Assembly: GCA_018287875.1 (NCBI GenBank)
Contig: JAGVVL010000009.1
Location: 1,054,001-1,118,000, forward strand
Direction: 5' to 3'
Length of the DNA stretch: 64,000 nt
From: Nigrospora sphaerica
Lineage: Eukaryota; Ascomycota; Sordariomycetes; Amphisphaeriales; Apiosporaceae
Part shown: in pieces, positions 10,779 through 22,300 of the stretch
Position numbering within the stretch: the stretch's first letter is position 1
Layout of the letters: each line of letters starts with the position of its first letter
Position numbers and translations under genes: made by a program
Notes under the pieces: generated by a model
The model's input: only the letters and a program-made list of their open reading frames with translations
Told to the model about the DNA's origin: nothing
Database searches by the model: none

Positions 10779-12178
10779 AGATAGAAGGAACGGAAGATGT
10801 TTTACGACGTATGTTTGCGAATTGAGAGTTGCAGTTTCTTTTCTAGCCAGATCAATACCCAGAAGATCGTTGCTTTGAGGCCGTTGCCTCCTTCATTTTG
10901 TCATACGAGCTACATGTTTCGCCCAAAGGCCATCCGTATGAGACAGAATCTCAAGTTTACCTCGTTTGGTGTAATTCCTTCGCCATGTTTACCACACCTG
11001 CCCGCCAAGGTTGTTTTCATTCAATGGCAGCCGCTCCGTATCAGGACTATTTGATTACTCGAGGCCGACCTCCCGTTCGTGTCGGAACCGCTCGACGTCA
11101 TTTTGATTGCCTGTCATGTTGTATCCCAGACCGTCAAGGCAATGGGATCTGCGAGTGTGAGTTGTTGCAACCGCGCTTTGCAGTGAACTCGATTTGTACT
11201 TGCGTGGTCGACGCCGTCTGGACGCGGGATGAATGAAGACTGGAAGACTGCGTATTCAACTGCGGTCTTGCTCGAGGCCCGCAAGTTCCTGAGTCTCCCG
11301 TTATGTCACCTTTCACGGTGACGGTTGGTAAGGGTCCCTGGCCGTTACATGCGATCTTCCCAGGTGCCCACGTAAGCGCGTGTCCAAGGGTTGTAGACAC
11401 CGTCGAAGGGCATCAGTCATAAGGCCATGGAATCTGAAGTAGTCTCGATCGAGTGGTCTTGCTATCCGGCCTTGCTTGGTGATTCAGCTTGGTACTGGAA
11501 AGCACAATTCTGTATCCCGTAGGTTCAGTGCAACATGGTTTATAGCCAAGCTTCCAGCACTGGTCATCCGAAAATGAAGTCGCCTCGACACGTCGAAATA
11601 TTCCCGGATCTTCCATGTCGCCTGGGGAGAAAACCAATGGATACCTACCCACCTTTGGGAGATATCAAGAAAGGGGTGACTAGGTTAGCCTCTGCGCTGC
11701 CTAATTCCTACCCCTCGCTCATCACCCCTCGCCCTTTTCCTGCCGTCCCAGGTTTTCGTCGCTCCGACCTGGGACTGGAGGCCAAAGTTCGCGGTACCTT
11801 CCATACAAAGGGCAATGACACTGCAGCCCCAAGTTACAGTCCATGCCCATCCAGTCACTCGGCCCATTATATACACTGGCAACTGCGTGAATCCTCACCC
11901 TTTGGCTGTGATGCCCGCGTGGACCCGCGTCCCCCCTCGACCCGGCCACTAATTAGCCTGGTCCTTTCCCAGGCAGGTACTTAATCCAATTTCCATCTTC
12001 GAGCTTTTGATACCCCCAAGATGCAGCCTTCTTTTCGGGTGTTTCTTCCTGGCCTTTAGGGGCAATTTGTTTCGGATCCTCTTACACCTTCCTTCCACCT
12101 ACGCCTTCCACCCTCCTCTCGTCTTCCCCCAAAAGCCCCACATCCAACTATTCCAGTTGCCACCAGCCATCCATCGTG
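10779..12178. other. Intergenic, secreted protein to ankyrin gene
   Basis: About 1.4 kb. Contains a TTATATA at 11867-11873 and C+T-rich sequence from about 12060 to 12150, consistent with the promoter and leader of the ankyrin gene. No coding region recognised. Confidence 0.55.
11867..11873 (+). promoter_or_regulatory. Candidate TATA box for the ankyrin gene
   Basis: TTATATA about 306 nt upstream of the start codon at 12179, followed by a pyrimidine-rich leader. Spacing is plausible for a fungal promoter. Confidence 0.4.
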
Positions 12179-14522
12179 ATGTCTCTGCCAGTCACAAGCA
12201 CCCTGGCGCTGGCCACCGGCGGAGGCGCCGCCTCCAAAAGCGGTCCCTTTCAGCGCCTCTCTCTCGAGTTGCTCTTCGAGATCACCGAGAATGGCCTGAG
12301 ACTCGCCGACTTCCTTGCCTTCGCCTCCACGAACAAACATCTGCTCTCCAAGTTGATCGGCCGCCTTCTCGAGCAGGGAATGAAGGCCAACATGGCCCCC
12401 CTGCTGTGGGCCTGTACCAAGCATGGCTCTGGGCCTGCTCTCCTTCATGCGTAAAAACCCCCCTTCTTCTTTCCCACTTCAGCCGGTCTTGTCTGCCTCT
12501 TGCTGACTTCATAATTGTAGAATCGTCAAGTTGCACCCTCAGGGCCGTCAGTTCCTTTCGAGTTTCTTTGAACATGAAGACAATGCTAATGTTTTGGGTC
12601 AAACTCCTCTCATCGTCGCCATCCGTGCCGCCAACCTTCGCGTCGTCAAGTTGTTGATCAAGTACGGGGTTGACGCCCATCAGCCTGAGAGATATCCATC
12701 CATCAAGTCCGCTTGCTACAGTATGCACGCTCTCTGGTCGCCTATCCACTTTGCAGTAGGCTACGACATGGTCCCCAACGTCCCAGAGCAGCTTAGCAGC
12801 AGCAATTCCCTGCGACTCCGAGAGGACATTGTTCGGCATCTGCTGCAGAAGGGAGCTGTGGACATCGGAAAATGCACCGAGGCCATGGATCCATGCGCTG
12901 TTATGAGCCCCCTGTTCCTCCATATCATCAATGGGCCTTCCAACATCAGAGCCGCAATCGTTCGCCAGCTTCTCCGGCATGGCTCGGGGGGAGTCCAGCC
13001 CTCGTCCTACAGGGTACATTGGATTCCCGAAACGACCCGTATGGTCTCACCGCTCTCAATTCTGATCACAAAATGCCGCCAGGAGAAGCATGTTCCTGAC
13101 GAGGTGCTGGAGGTGGCGGCGCTCCTCATCCGGGCCGGGGATGGCGGTGGACGACAGACAACGACTGGGACGCCTCTGATCATGGAGTGCCTGAATCCTT
13201 GCGAGAACATGAGATGGTTTCATCTCACCGAAATGCTGCTGTCCTCTGGTCGGCAGAGCGCTCGCTCCCTCAATACGCAAGGTGAGCCTGCCGTGGTCTG
13301 GCTTATCATTCGCCTCTTGGACTACCAGCTGTGGTTTGAATACAACAACTTGTACGCCAGCAAGATGGAGAAGCAGAATAAATATGACACGGCGCGAGGC
13401 TGTACATACCGCATGCTGCAGCTTTTACTGCACCACGGTGCCGACATCAACGCCCGTTGCCCGGCAAGCCACAGCGAATACCCAGGCGCCACGGCCCTGA
13501 TCGTGGCCGCCAGCATCCGGGACGAGCTGCACGACGTCTTCCTGGATCTCCTCGAGAGCGGCGCCGAGGCCAAAGCCCGGGACAGCAAGGGCCGAAATGC
13601 CTACTTCGGTCTGTTCGCGGGCCAGCTGTCGAACCCCAACGACCGCATCCAGGCCCTCAGCGAGGCTGGTGCTCCAATAAATGCCGCCGACAAGAACGGC
13701 AACACGCCCCTTCATTATGCGGCCAAGTATTCCCGTCGTCATTTCAGCAATTGGCTTCCCAAGATGCTGGCCCACGGCTGCGACCTGGACAAGCGGAACA
13801 TGCAGGACGAGACCTTTGTCGATGTGCTCTGCAAGGACGCCCGGCCCGACCAACGCGAAGTGAGGCGCAAGCGTATCTTGGTGGACATCGAGCAAGCCAA
13901 GGAGGATGTAGTCAAGGTCAAGAAACAAGAGAAGAATCAGAAGTACCGTTTGAAGGTGGCTGCCGCCGCTGAGCAACACCCGGATCGCTGCGACGCCGCC
14001 AAAGCCGCCGAGGCAGCTTCTCAGGCCGGGCCTAACACGGGTCAGTCCGGTGCCAGCACGGCTAAAGCTGGTTTCAGTGCCGCTCAGACTGGAGCCAGTA
14101 CCGCCCAGATTGGAGCCAGCACCGCTCAAGCCGGCGCCAGTTCTGCTCGAGCTGGCTTCAGTACCTCTCCAGCCGGAGCCAGTACTGCTCGAGCTGGTTT
14201 CAGTACCACTCAGAACGGTTCCAGTACCGCTCGAATGGGTTTTGGTAACACTCAGGCTGGTCCAAGTACCGCACCGGTTGCGAGGGCCAACCAGCGTCGT
14301 CCAGACCGAGGCGTGCACCGCAGCACCACCCAGAGTACTCACAAGCGTGTTCAAGTCGACTCCAATACACGTCAGTCCTACACCGCGGTTGCACAGGCTT
14401 CTCTCGGAGCCGGCCAGGCTGGTTCTGGCACCGCCGCCCAGGTTGCCGACCAAAGCGAGGCGTTTCCCGGCGCCACTGCGTCTGCCACTTTAACGGATGA
14501 CAAACCCCCGGGTTTCTGGTAG
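12179..14522 (+). CDS. F-box-like / ankyrin-repeat protein with heptapeptide tandem array
   Basis: Exons 12179-12450 and 12521-14522, 757 aa. The 70-nt intron runs GTAAAA to TTGTAG with a CTGAC branch and joins in phase 2. Residues about 20-56 (PFQRLSLELLFEITE...) look like a fungal F-box-type helix set. Ankyrin repeats run from about 105 to 440, with clear units such as GQTPLIVAIRAANLRVVKLL and GNTPLHYAAKYS. A Lys-rich stretch with coiled-coil character follows, then a low-complexity tail holding 12 tandem heptapeptides (GASTAQA type, residues 594-677). F-box/ankyrin proteins often serve as substrate receptors of ubiquitin ligases, but this family is large and variable in fungi and the partner is unknown. 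The first in-frame ATG gives the start. Confidence 0.8.
14028..14279 (+). repeat. In-frame 21-bp tandem repeat (12 units) in the ankyrin gene
   Basis: Twelve degenerate 21-nt units code heptapeptides of the type G-A/F-S-T-A-Q/R-A. GAS and GFS units tend to alternate, giving a partial 42-nt higher-order period. Synonymous changes between units show the array is old enough to have diverged while keeping the protein pattern. Confidence 0.85.
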
Positions 14523-15452
14523 TAGGCCTATTCTCCCAATATCCTGATCGAAGCGGTGGGTGTTCATCGTTGGTTGCTGCATGTAAGGAGGAAGATGATA
14601 CCCCGAGGCCCCAAGAGGTGAATGAATCTTGCTTGATTCTTGGTTCCCGACGGGAGGATCGACCGTAATTTGAAGGGGGGATATTCCAATCAATGCGGGA
14701 GCCGTGGTTGTCGCGCAATCGTTCCCATCTCCGGGAGCATTAACGCATATTGCGTGACCGGCTCGGCCGTCGGCTCCTTGCTCACATCTCGTTGGCTCGG
14801 TTTGACGAAGCGCGCGGGCTCGATAGCCGAATGGTCGTGTTGTTTTCAGAAGTGTGGCGTACGCACCATGCATTGGACGCATTAATTCGAGTTCTTTCCG
14901 ATGAGCTACTTTGCAGTTTGGTAGGTATCCCTCGCAAATGGGTTCTCATGCCGGAAATACAGGGCAATGGACCACGTGATGAATAATGTGTTGGCATGGT
15001 TATCTCGTCAAGGTTATCTAGGTCACTTTAGAAGAAGGCGCGGCGCGTGAGCGACCACAGTAACTGCCCAAACGGGATAGAGAACGATGGAGCTGGAGCC
15101 TCCGGCACTTGTCCTTAACCCCCGGGAAATGATGCACTACCAGATTCTTCTCCGCATTCTCTTGTATATACGGATTACTAGTTCACAGACCATAGCATCC
15201 CCAGCCTCGACGCCCCGGTTCACGCTTGCCACTAGGTGAATGGACGGCGGGAGGGCTGAGCCGTAAGGAGGCGGCTCCACTTGAGTGACTCAGCTGAAGG
15301 TGCGCCAGCTGGGCTGAGTTAGGTACATCCCTTCAAGCCGACCCCAAGCGCCGACGCGGATAAAGAGAGGCTTCTAATGATGGCTGCTGGCGCCTTGATG
15401 GTTGCGTGTCTGCCTGGAATGGAGCCCACGTCACCACGAGGACGGGCGGGCG

Positions 15453-15459
15453 TATAAGT
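15453..15459 (+). promoter_or_regulatory. TATA box candidate for the MavL-like gene
   Basis: TATAAGT about 246 nt upstream of the ATG at 15699. A transcript starting some 30-60 nt downstream would have a leader of roughly 200 nt carrying the trinucleotide tract. Confidence 0.5.
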
Positions 15460-15605
15460 ACGGGCGTCGCTCGCCTCGCTGATGACAGGAAGTGTTCCCG
15501 TCCTCCTTCTCAACATAAAACACCACGACCCGCCGTCCTCGCGGCCCTGTTGCCAAACTCTACCCACAACGGCAAAGCATACGAGCCCCGGCGGGTGGCG
15601 GCATT

Positions 15606-15688
15606 GGCAATAGCAGTGACAGCAACGGTAGCAGCCGCGATAGCAGCGGTAACAACAACAACAACAGCAGCAGCAGCAAGCAGCAGCG
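15606..15688 (+). repeat. AAC/AGC trinucleotide tract
   Basis: Imperfect AGC/AAC/GGT triplets ending in five AAC and four AGC. Read in the frame of the downstream gene they would code Asn/Ser, and the frame is open back to a stop near 15514, but no ATG is present before 15699. Confidence 0.7.
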
Positions 15689-15698
15689 GAAGACCATC

Positions 15699-17074
15699 AT
15701 GGCGTGGTCGAGCTCGGCCGTGCCGCAGGCGACCATCGACTTCTTCGAGGAGCTGCGGCCTACAGAAGCCAACTCGACGGGGCACTTCGACCCTGGCACG
15801 GTGGCCGCCGACGCGGCGGGCACGCGCGTCGTGGTGCACGCGCGGTACCCGGCGCTCGTCGAGGCCTTCCTGGCGCACAAGCGGGCCGCCGGCAGCGCGC
15901 GCGAGCGCCACCTCTACCACGCAGGCTGGACCTGGCGCCACCAGGTGGCGCGCCTTCTCGCCAAGCGCCCGCTCGCCTTCCTCAACGGCTGCGACAACAC
16001 GCTGCTGCGCGACGGCAGCTGGCGGCCGGGGCGGCAGCCGCCTGGGACCGCGTGGGCGCCGACGAAGACGAGGACCCCGACCTGCGCCTCGCCGACTACC
16101 TCTCGTACGACGAAATCCTCCTCGGCAGCCTGCTCGGCGTCAGCGGCCCCAGCCACTTCATCAACGACGGTGCCCGCCGCAACCGCGGCCGCCCCGGCGC
16201 CCCCGGCTCCTTCGAGCCGCGCGGCGTCATCGTCGGCCTCGTCGGCGCGCGCTTCGAGCGCCCCGCCCGCATGGACTCCCTCCTGGCGCAGACGCGAGGC
16301 AGCCGGCGGCAGCGCCGGCCGCGGCCCGGCCGCGATAGCGACGACGAGGACGACTACGAGCTACCGGCCTCGCTGCGCGCCGCCTACGCGCGCTTCCTGG
16401 ACTGCGACCTGGCGGGGCCGCACAACACGGGCGGCGACCCGTCGTTCTCGTCGTCCGTCTTCTTCAACGCCGCCGTCTACGAGGCGCGCGTGCGCGTGAC
16501 GGCCGAGCTGCTGCTGGCCGAGGCGGCCGAGCGCGCCGCGGCGGCGGGCACCGCGGCCCACGTCTACGTCGTGGGCCTCGGCCTCGGCGTGTGGCTCGTC
16601 GACAAGCGCCAGCCCGACGCTTACGCGGCCGCCTTTGCGGCGGCGCTCGCGGGCCTGGCGCCGCCCGCGCGCGCCCGCGTCGCCCGCGTCGAGTTCGCCT
16701 GGCTCGAAGACGCCCTATCGGCCGAGGCCCTCGCCGCCCTGCACGCCGCCGGCCGCCGCGCCGGCGTCGACGTCGTCTTTTCGCGCCGGAACCCGGCGGC
16801 GCCGCTCGACGAGGGCAAGGACGAGGGCGAGACGGACCAAGGAGGGGAGGGCGGGAAAAAGCCCCAGAAACGTCGGAAGCTGCTCCTCGTCCTCAGTTAC
16901 GCCTGGGACGGCAACGCCTTCCCCGGCAACGAGTACTGGGTCGGCAGCCTCGACGCCTCGGGCGACCCCGCCGCCGCCTGCATGAGCACCATCGGCGAGT
17001 TGCACAACCCGCTTCTGAACCCGGGCTTCCTGGACCGCATCGCCATCCTCGGCCCCTGGGGCGGCGCCATCTGA
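15699..17074 (+). CDS. MavL/DUF4804-type macrodomain protein, frameshifted as read
   Basis: The first frame from ATG 15699 gives a family-like start (IDFFEELRPTEANSTGHFDP, then HAGWTWRHQV) up to about residue 110. The homologous reading then moves to another frame and continues with ADYLSYDEILLGSLLG, FFNAAVYEARVRVTAELLL, HVYVVGLGLGVW, YAWDGNAFPGNEYW and MSTIGELHNP to the stop at 17074. The span (1376 nt) is one base short of a whole number of codons, and a GGGG run at 16028-16031 is the likely site. The family includes Legionella MavL and eukaryotic relatives, described as macrodomain-like ADP-ribosyl hydrolases; the VYVVGLGLGVW and WDGN...GNEYW motifs carry the resemblance. Because the downstream frame is intact and strongly biased, a sequencing error or a very recent mutation is more likely than an old pseudogene. 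Confidence 0.68.
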
Positions 17075-17360
17075 GACGCGTGGGGCCGTGGGACTTACGG
17101 GGGTTGAAGAGGGACGCGTACACGTCCCTGAGGACTTGAGGCTTCACCGGGAATGTCGAGGCACACGTACGAATTTCTCACGGAACCTCCGCTTGGCAGT
17201 GGGTTAAAAATCCACCGAGATCATCAGCTCATCCATGTCTTTGGGGGCGGAAATAGCGATTCTAGTACCTGGTAGGAAAAGGGGGTATTGGCTGCCATCA
17301 TGAAACGCAGCTAATTAGATTAACAAAGAACGGATTTATCATCGGCTGCCGCAGCTGCCC
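17075..17360. other. Short convergent spacer
   Basis: 286 nt between the 3' ends of the MavL-like gene and the P450. It must hold both polyadenylation regions. It is locally AT-richer than either gene; nothing else seen. Confidence 0.6.
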
Positions 17361-19356
17361 CTACGATTCGCGGCGGGAAACGCGCAGCCAGAAATCATTG
17401 GCCACCCAGAACACGGCACTCCACGCCTTGATGGGGGCCTGGGGGTTTACTATGGTAAAATCGTAACGACGCAGAAGCTGCCAGCCAAGCAACGCACACG
17501 ACGTAGGTCAGCAAGGGCTCACGACCAAATCAAAGGGGTGAACTCACCTCGACGAAGATCTTATTCAGCTCCATCATGGCAATGGGCTTGCCGAGGCACT
17601 GGTACTTGCCGAAGCCGAAGTCGAGGTCGACGACGGCCGTCATGGCGCGCAGGCGGGCCTCGTCGGCCTCGAGCCAGCGCTCGGGGCGGAAGACGTCGGC
17701 GTCGGGGCCCCAGAGGCGCGTCGAGCGCATGAGGCCGAAGAAGTTGGTGCCGACTTGGGTGCCGCCGGGCACGAAGTGGCCGTTAATGACGTCGCCGCCC
17801 GGCGGCACCTCCTTGGACCCGAGCCCCGTGACGGGCGGGTACATGCGCAGGCCTTCGCGCACGACGGCCTGCAGGTACGGCAGCGCCTTGGCCTCGGCCT
17901 CCGTCACGGGCGCGCTCACGCGCCCCGCCGCCACGGCGGCGTCCACCTGTCGCCGCAACGTCGCGTAGGCCGTCGGCGTCGTGAGCAGGCACAGCAGCGT
18001 CATGCTGATGGCCGTGGCCGACGACACGGACCCGGCGATTCTGCGTCATTCCTCCAGCGTCAACACCTCTGCCTTCTTTCGCTTTTGGATGCGAGAGGTG
18101 CGTGGAGGGAGGGCGTAGGCAATACTCACATTTGTACAAACACCTGCTGAATCAGCTCGGAGCGTGTCATGCCGTTGTTGATGAAGGCCTGCATCATGTC
18201 CTGCTGCTCTTTGGCCCCGGGGTGCAACCTCTTCTCGACAAACGACTTGGCGAACCTATGTCTCCGCGTCAGTCTCCGTGCCAGAAGGCAGGGGGCATCA
18301 TGCGGGCAGCATACCCCATCAGACGGCCAAATCCGATATGGTCATCCTCCTTGGGCACCAACGCGTTCAGGGGCCAGCGGTGCAGGTAACTGATCAGCCA
18401 AGGCATGGTGGACATCACATTCATGATAGGTAGCGACCCGTCGGTGATCTCGTGGTAGCGGTACAGGTCGCGGTCCTGGGAGAGGAAGCCGAAGGCTTCG
18501 CCGAAGGAGATGTCGCCGATGACGTCGAGAGCGAAAAAGGACACCTTCTGGAAGAACTGCAGCGGGCGGTACTCGGTCGGGGTCGAGCAATACTTGGAGT
18601 CGATGAGTTTCATGAACTGCATGATCTGCCGGTCAATTCCGGCGCTGAAGCCGAAGCCCTCGTTTTCCTTGCCGCCGAACTGGTGCCCAGGGGCCGATCA
18701 AATCAGCCAATGGCACGGGACTTGTCTCCTATCGCCCGACCGGCGCGGGAGAAAGGCAGACTCGGGAAGAATACGTACGGCGGTGCCCATTTTGGCCCGC
18801 AGCGCCTTGTGCTCGGCTTCATTGCGCTCCGAGACGACGGTGTTGATGCCCGGCACGATGCGGCCCGTGTCGTAAAAGTCGCCCTTGGTGTACGGGGACC
18901 GGACGGCCGACATCATACGGAGCACATCGGGGTCCGTCGACAGCAGCTCGTTCGGGCCAATACGCACAAGGGGGCCTGCGCATGGCGTGTGTGTCAGCAG
19001 GCGACCCGAGTGCGTGCCGTCGTCAGACGCGAGTCTAAAGGAAAACGGGCGAGGAGGGCAAGGCGGAAGAAACAAGGGGGATTGGGGAGGGACAGGGCCC
19101 GAGGAATGGCCAGGGTAAGCGAACCGTATTTCTCTGAGACGTCCCGCAGGCGTTCGTGGAACCGGCCGCTTAGGGCGTGCTTGACCATCCACAGCTGCGA
19201 GACGGAGGCGGCCCAGGGGCCGGGGATGTGGCGGAGGCGATACCACGAGCGCAGCTGGTAGGCGGCGAAGACGAGCAAAAGAAGCACTAACCAGGGCATG
19301 GCGATGGACGGCAACCAGCCGGCCAGGGGCGGAGAAGAGTCGGCGAGACTTCCCAT
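17361..19356 (-). CDS. Cytochrome P450, pisatin demethylase-like
   Basis: Six exons on the minus strand: 19356-19125, 18975-18779, 18679-18315, 18255-18130, 18040-17548 and 17477-17361; 509 aa. All phases agree. A membrane anchor lies at about residues 17-37 (PSIAMPWLVLLLLVFAAYQL), followed by the proline-rich HIPGPW hinge. The K-helix ExxR is E369/R372 (EGLRMYPPV), the FRPERW motif follows, and the haem loop FGFGKYQCLG puts the thiolate at Cys455. The C-terminal LLRRYDF...NP pattern resembles the pisatin demethylase (CYP57-like) group, ER-bound monooxygenases acting on phenolic or polyketide-type substrates. The I-helix reads IAGSVSSATA (308-317), with Val312 where the acidic residue of the usual AGSDT motif should stand. 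The exon 1 donor is GTTCGC, a weak GT site. Substrate unknown. Confidence 0.88.
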
Positions 19357-22300
19357 TGCCGTCCCGTTCAGGGGGGATATTCCAAGACGCCGACTCGGCC
19401 TGGGCGGCCCTGGACGGAGGGAGGGGGGAAGGGGGAAGGGCCGAAGGGGAGGGAGTTGGATTGCGTAGGAGAAGGGACGGCGGCGGCGAAAAACGGTAGC
19501 GCGTATGCAAAGCCGATACTGGATCGAATAACCGTTGGCGGCAGAAGCAAAGCGACGGCAAAGGTCGAATTGGGAAACTAAGTAAACGAATTGGCTGGTG
19601 CAAAGTGGGTTGGCGAGGCAGCTCGCACAGCAGTTCCGCACTGTCGGTAACGAACCGGAAAGCCTAAATGCAGGTCTGGGGTCGCGCCAAACTGAAACCG
19701 CAGGAACGGGAACAGCGCCCCCCTTTTACGCTGGTCGTAACAGTGAAGTCGTGGCTCGGGCCGCCAGTGGCAGGCCCAAAAGGAATGGAGAGAATGAGGG
19801 AGCAGGGCGACGGCGGGGGGAGGAGGACGAAGGAAGAGGACTTCAGATGCGGCCGTCGTTCTGTTAAGGGCAGGGTTGTTATCCGTCTCCCCGCCCCTCT
19901 CTGTCTGAACGTCAAGCAAAAGCCAACAAAAGTAACCCTGACTCAGTATGAATGCAGCCGACACGCATGGACTGCTCACGGAGGGTGCCTGGGTTTGTGT
20001 TTGCTCCTACCCAGGGGGGTCTCGAACGATAGAAATCAAAAAGTCAACTGACAGTAGTGCCGGAGTTCAGACAAACGACGGGGTGGGGGAGATGGGGGGA
20101 GAAGACAGAGAGTGCGCCGGTCCCCTCGAGTCTCGTGGGAACACGTCTAATCGGAGCAAGGGATAACGAACAGATGAGCAAGCAGAGGCCGACTAGGGGA
20201 GAGAGGGGGCGACGGGCCAGACCACCTGCACCCCGTGTATATCCAAGGAGTCCAGCTCCGTGCGTGGGTAGACTACAGGATTGGCGGAGATGGGTTATGG
20301 AAGAGGAGGGGCAGTAGAGATAAGTAGGTAGTTACTTACGGGGCTAAAGAAGTATGGTAGGTATAGTAAGTACCTCGGTCCAGTATATGGGAGAATAAGG
20401 TAGTCGCGATCGAGGGGCCCGGAATTACCAGAGACGATTTAGCGCGGGCGCGGCCTTTCGGCGCACCCGGGGACTTGGAACCCGTCCTTTTTTATCGCCA
20501 GGCTGATCGCAAAAAAGGACTGGCCCCACCGGTCAAGTGCCGGGGAGGGGGGTAGGGGTGCTGTCAATAGGTAAGAGGGAGAAAAAAAGATCCGGAATGC
20601 CCCGGGCCGGGGCCACGCAACAATCTGTGTGCATACGCCGCAAATGACCTGTCACGAAACCATGACCTCACACGAGCAGGCCGAGGCGGAGGGAACAGGA
20701 CCCGGGAGATGCGGCCGGGCCTCATCAGTCTCCGTCGGGCGGCTTGCCGGAGGGAGAAACCTAAGGAATGGGAAGTGAGGGGGTGGGTAAGCAAGGGACT
20801 TGGAAGCAAAAGGGATCCTACCCAAAACGGTAGCTACCTACGTCGCCAATCTCGGCACATACCCAAGTAGTATTGTAGCCAAGCCCTGGCGGGTAAACTA
20901 CCCTCCTCCCCCCAAATGACGTTGAATAAAGCGGACAGCAGCCACGCCTCGCCGCCGCCGCCGCCGCTCGCCATGACCCGCCAGCTGCTCTCCCTCACGC
21001 GACATGGCGGCCCCGCGCCACGACGGTGCCCAAAGGGGCCCCCGAGAAGGAAGGAGATAAACAAACGGTCGTCGCTATCATCACCGGCTGTAGGAAGCCA
21101 CGCGGAGGGGGTTGCGAAGCGCCCCAGCTACGTATTTCCTACGAGAGGGAAGGGGAGGATCGTCGTTGTGGAACCCAGGGTTTGTATGCTGTGTCGATTT
21201 GGGCAGCAATTTGTGGTTTCTTCCCCTCCGGTTCCGACAGGTTGGTTGGGTTGCTATGTAGGTCCCCCCCAGCAGGTTCCCGGCGCTGTGGGATGGGCAT
21301 GGGAGGGGGAAAATGGGATTCATGGAAAGCCATGCACTATCCATACGTGGGGTCGTACGTAGTTGTACTTCAGCTACTGTGTATATCCTAGGAGGCCCTT
21401 GCAAATAAATGGATGCTGGGTTGCTAGGTTGGAGGTTGGTGGTGTACCTGCTGTTGCGCGACCGGACTCTTCGCGAGCCTATGAGAGAGCCAAGAGAGAG
21501 AGAGGGGGGGAAGGGAGTAGGTAGGAGAAACAGGGGTGGGAGGTATTTCCAATCGGTACCTCAAACACGCGCACAAACACGCATACTCCCTCCCTCCCTC
21601 ACCTACACTCGCGCTTACCCGCCGGATCCAGATGGTGAGCGGACAAACAGGACGTTTTCCCACGGGGACCCATGGCGTCCGCCATGGATGCGTACTTACC
21701 GACGCGGAGATAGATGCATACACATGCGTTTGTACGCCGACGCTACTGCCAGTCAACCTGACCTGCTGTCCCCTAATTGATGATGTGCACACACAGGGGT
21801 TCCGGACAACCAGGGGATAGACGCAGCCGTCTGTCGGCATACGGACCGGGGGCGGTATCAATCGTACAAGCCGCGTTCCATGAGACAAGCATGGGATGGC
21901 CGGGGAGATGTGCCTGGAGTTGTAGAAACACGACAAGTCCCCCTCCCTTTGGGATAGATCCCTCTCGCGGGATGCCTGCTTGCTTACCTCCAACTACCCT
22001 ACCTAGCCATCAAGCCCACGCGACGCCGCCGCCGATCGAAAAAAAAAAAAAATGAAGATCCGCTCCGGGATGCAGGCTAAGGCTCTCGCCCACCACGATT
22101 TCCAAACAAACGGCCAATCGCATAACACGGTCCAGCAGATCTCCTGCCAGATACGTGGGTGTGTGCCACCGTGCTTCCGTGGCCGCTGGCATACAAGAAC
22201 CATGGTGCGCAGCGTAGAACAGGAGAAGCGAGCAGTCCGAAGGCGTGGAGGCGAGAGAAAGTCTGCTTCACATGTCCCCCGCGCGCGATGTTGAGAGAGC

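Larger units (their letters stand above)
14523..15698. other. Intergenic, ankyrin gene to MavL-like gene
   Basis: About 1.2 kb. The left half shows nothing recognisable. The right end holds a TATAAGT at 15453-15459 and an AAC/AGC trinucleotide tract at about 15606-15688, both probably belonging to the next gene's promoter and leader. Confidence 0.55.

Noticed and set aside
15841..16060. An intron explaining the frame change in the MavL-like gene
   Set aside because: No GT...AG pair near the change point restores frame while keeping the conserved residues; a single-base indel in the GGGG run is simpler.
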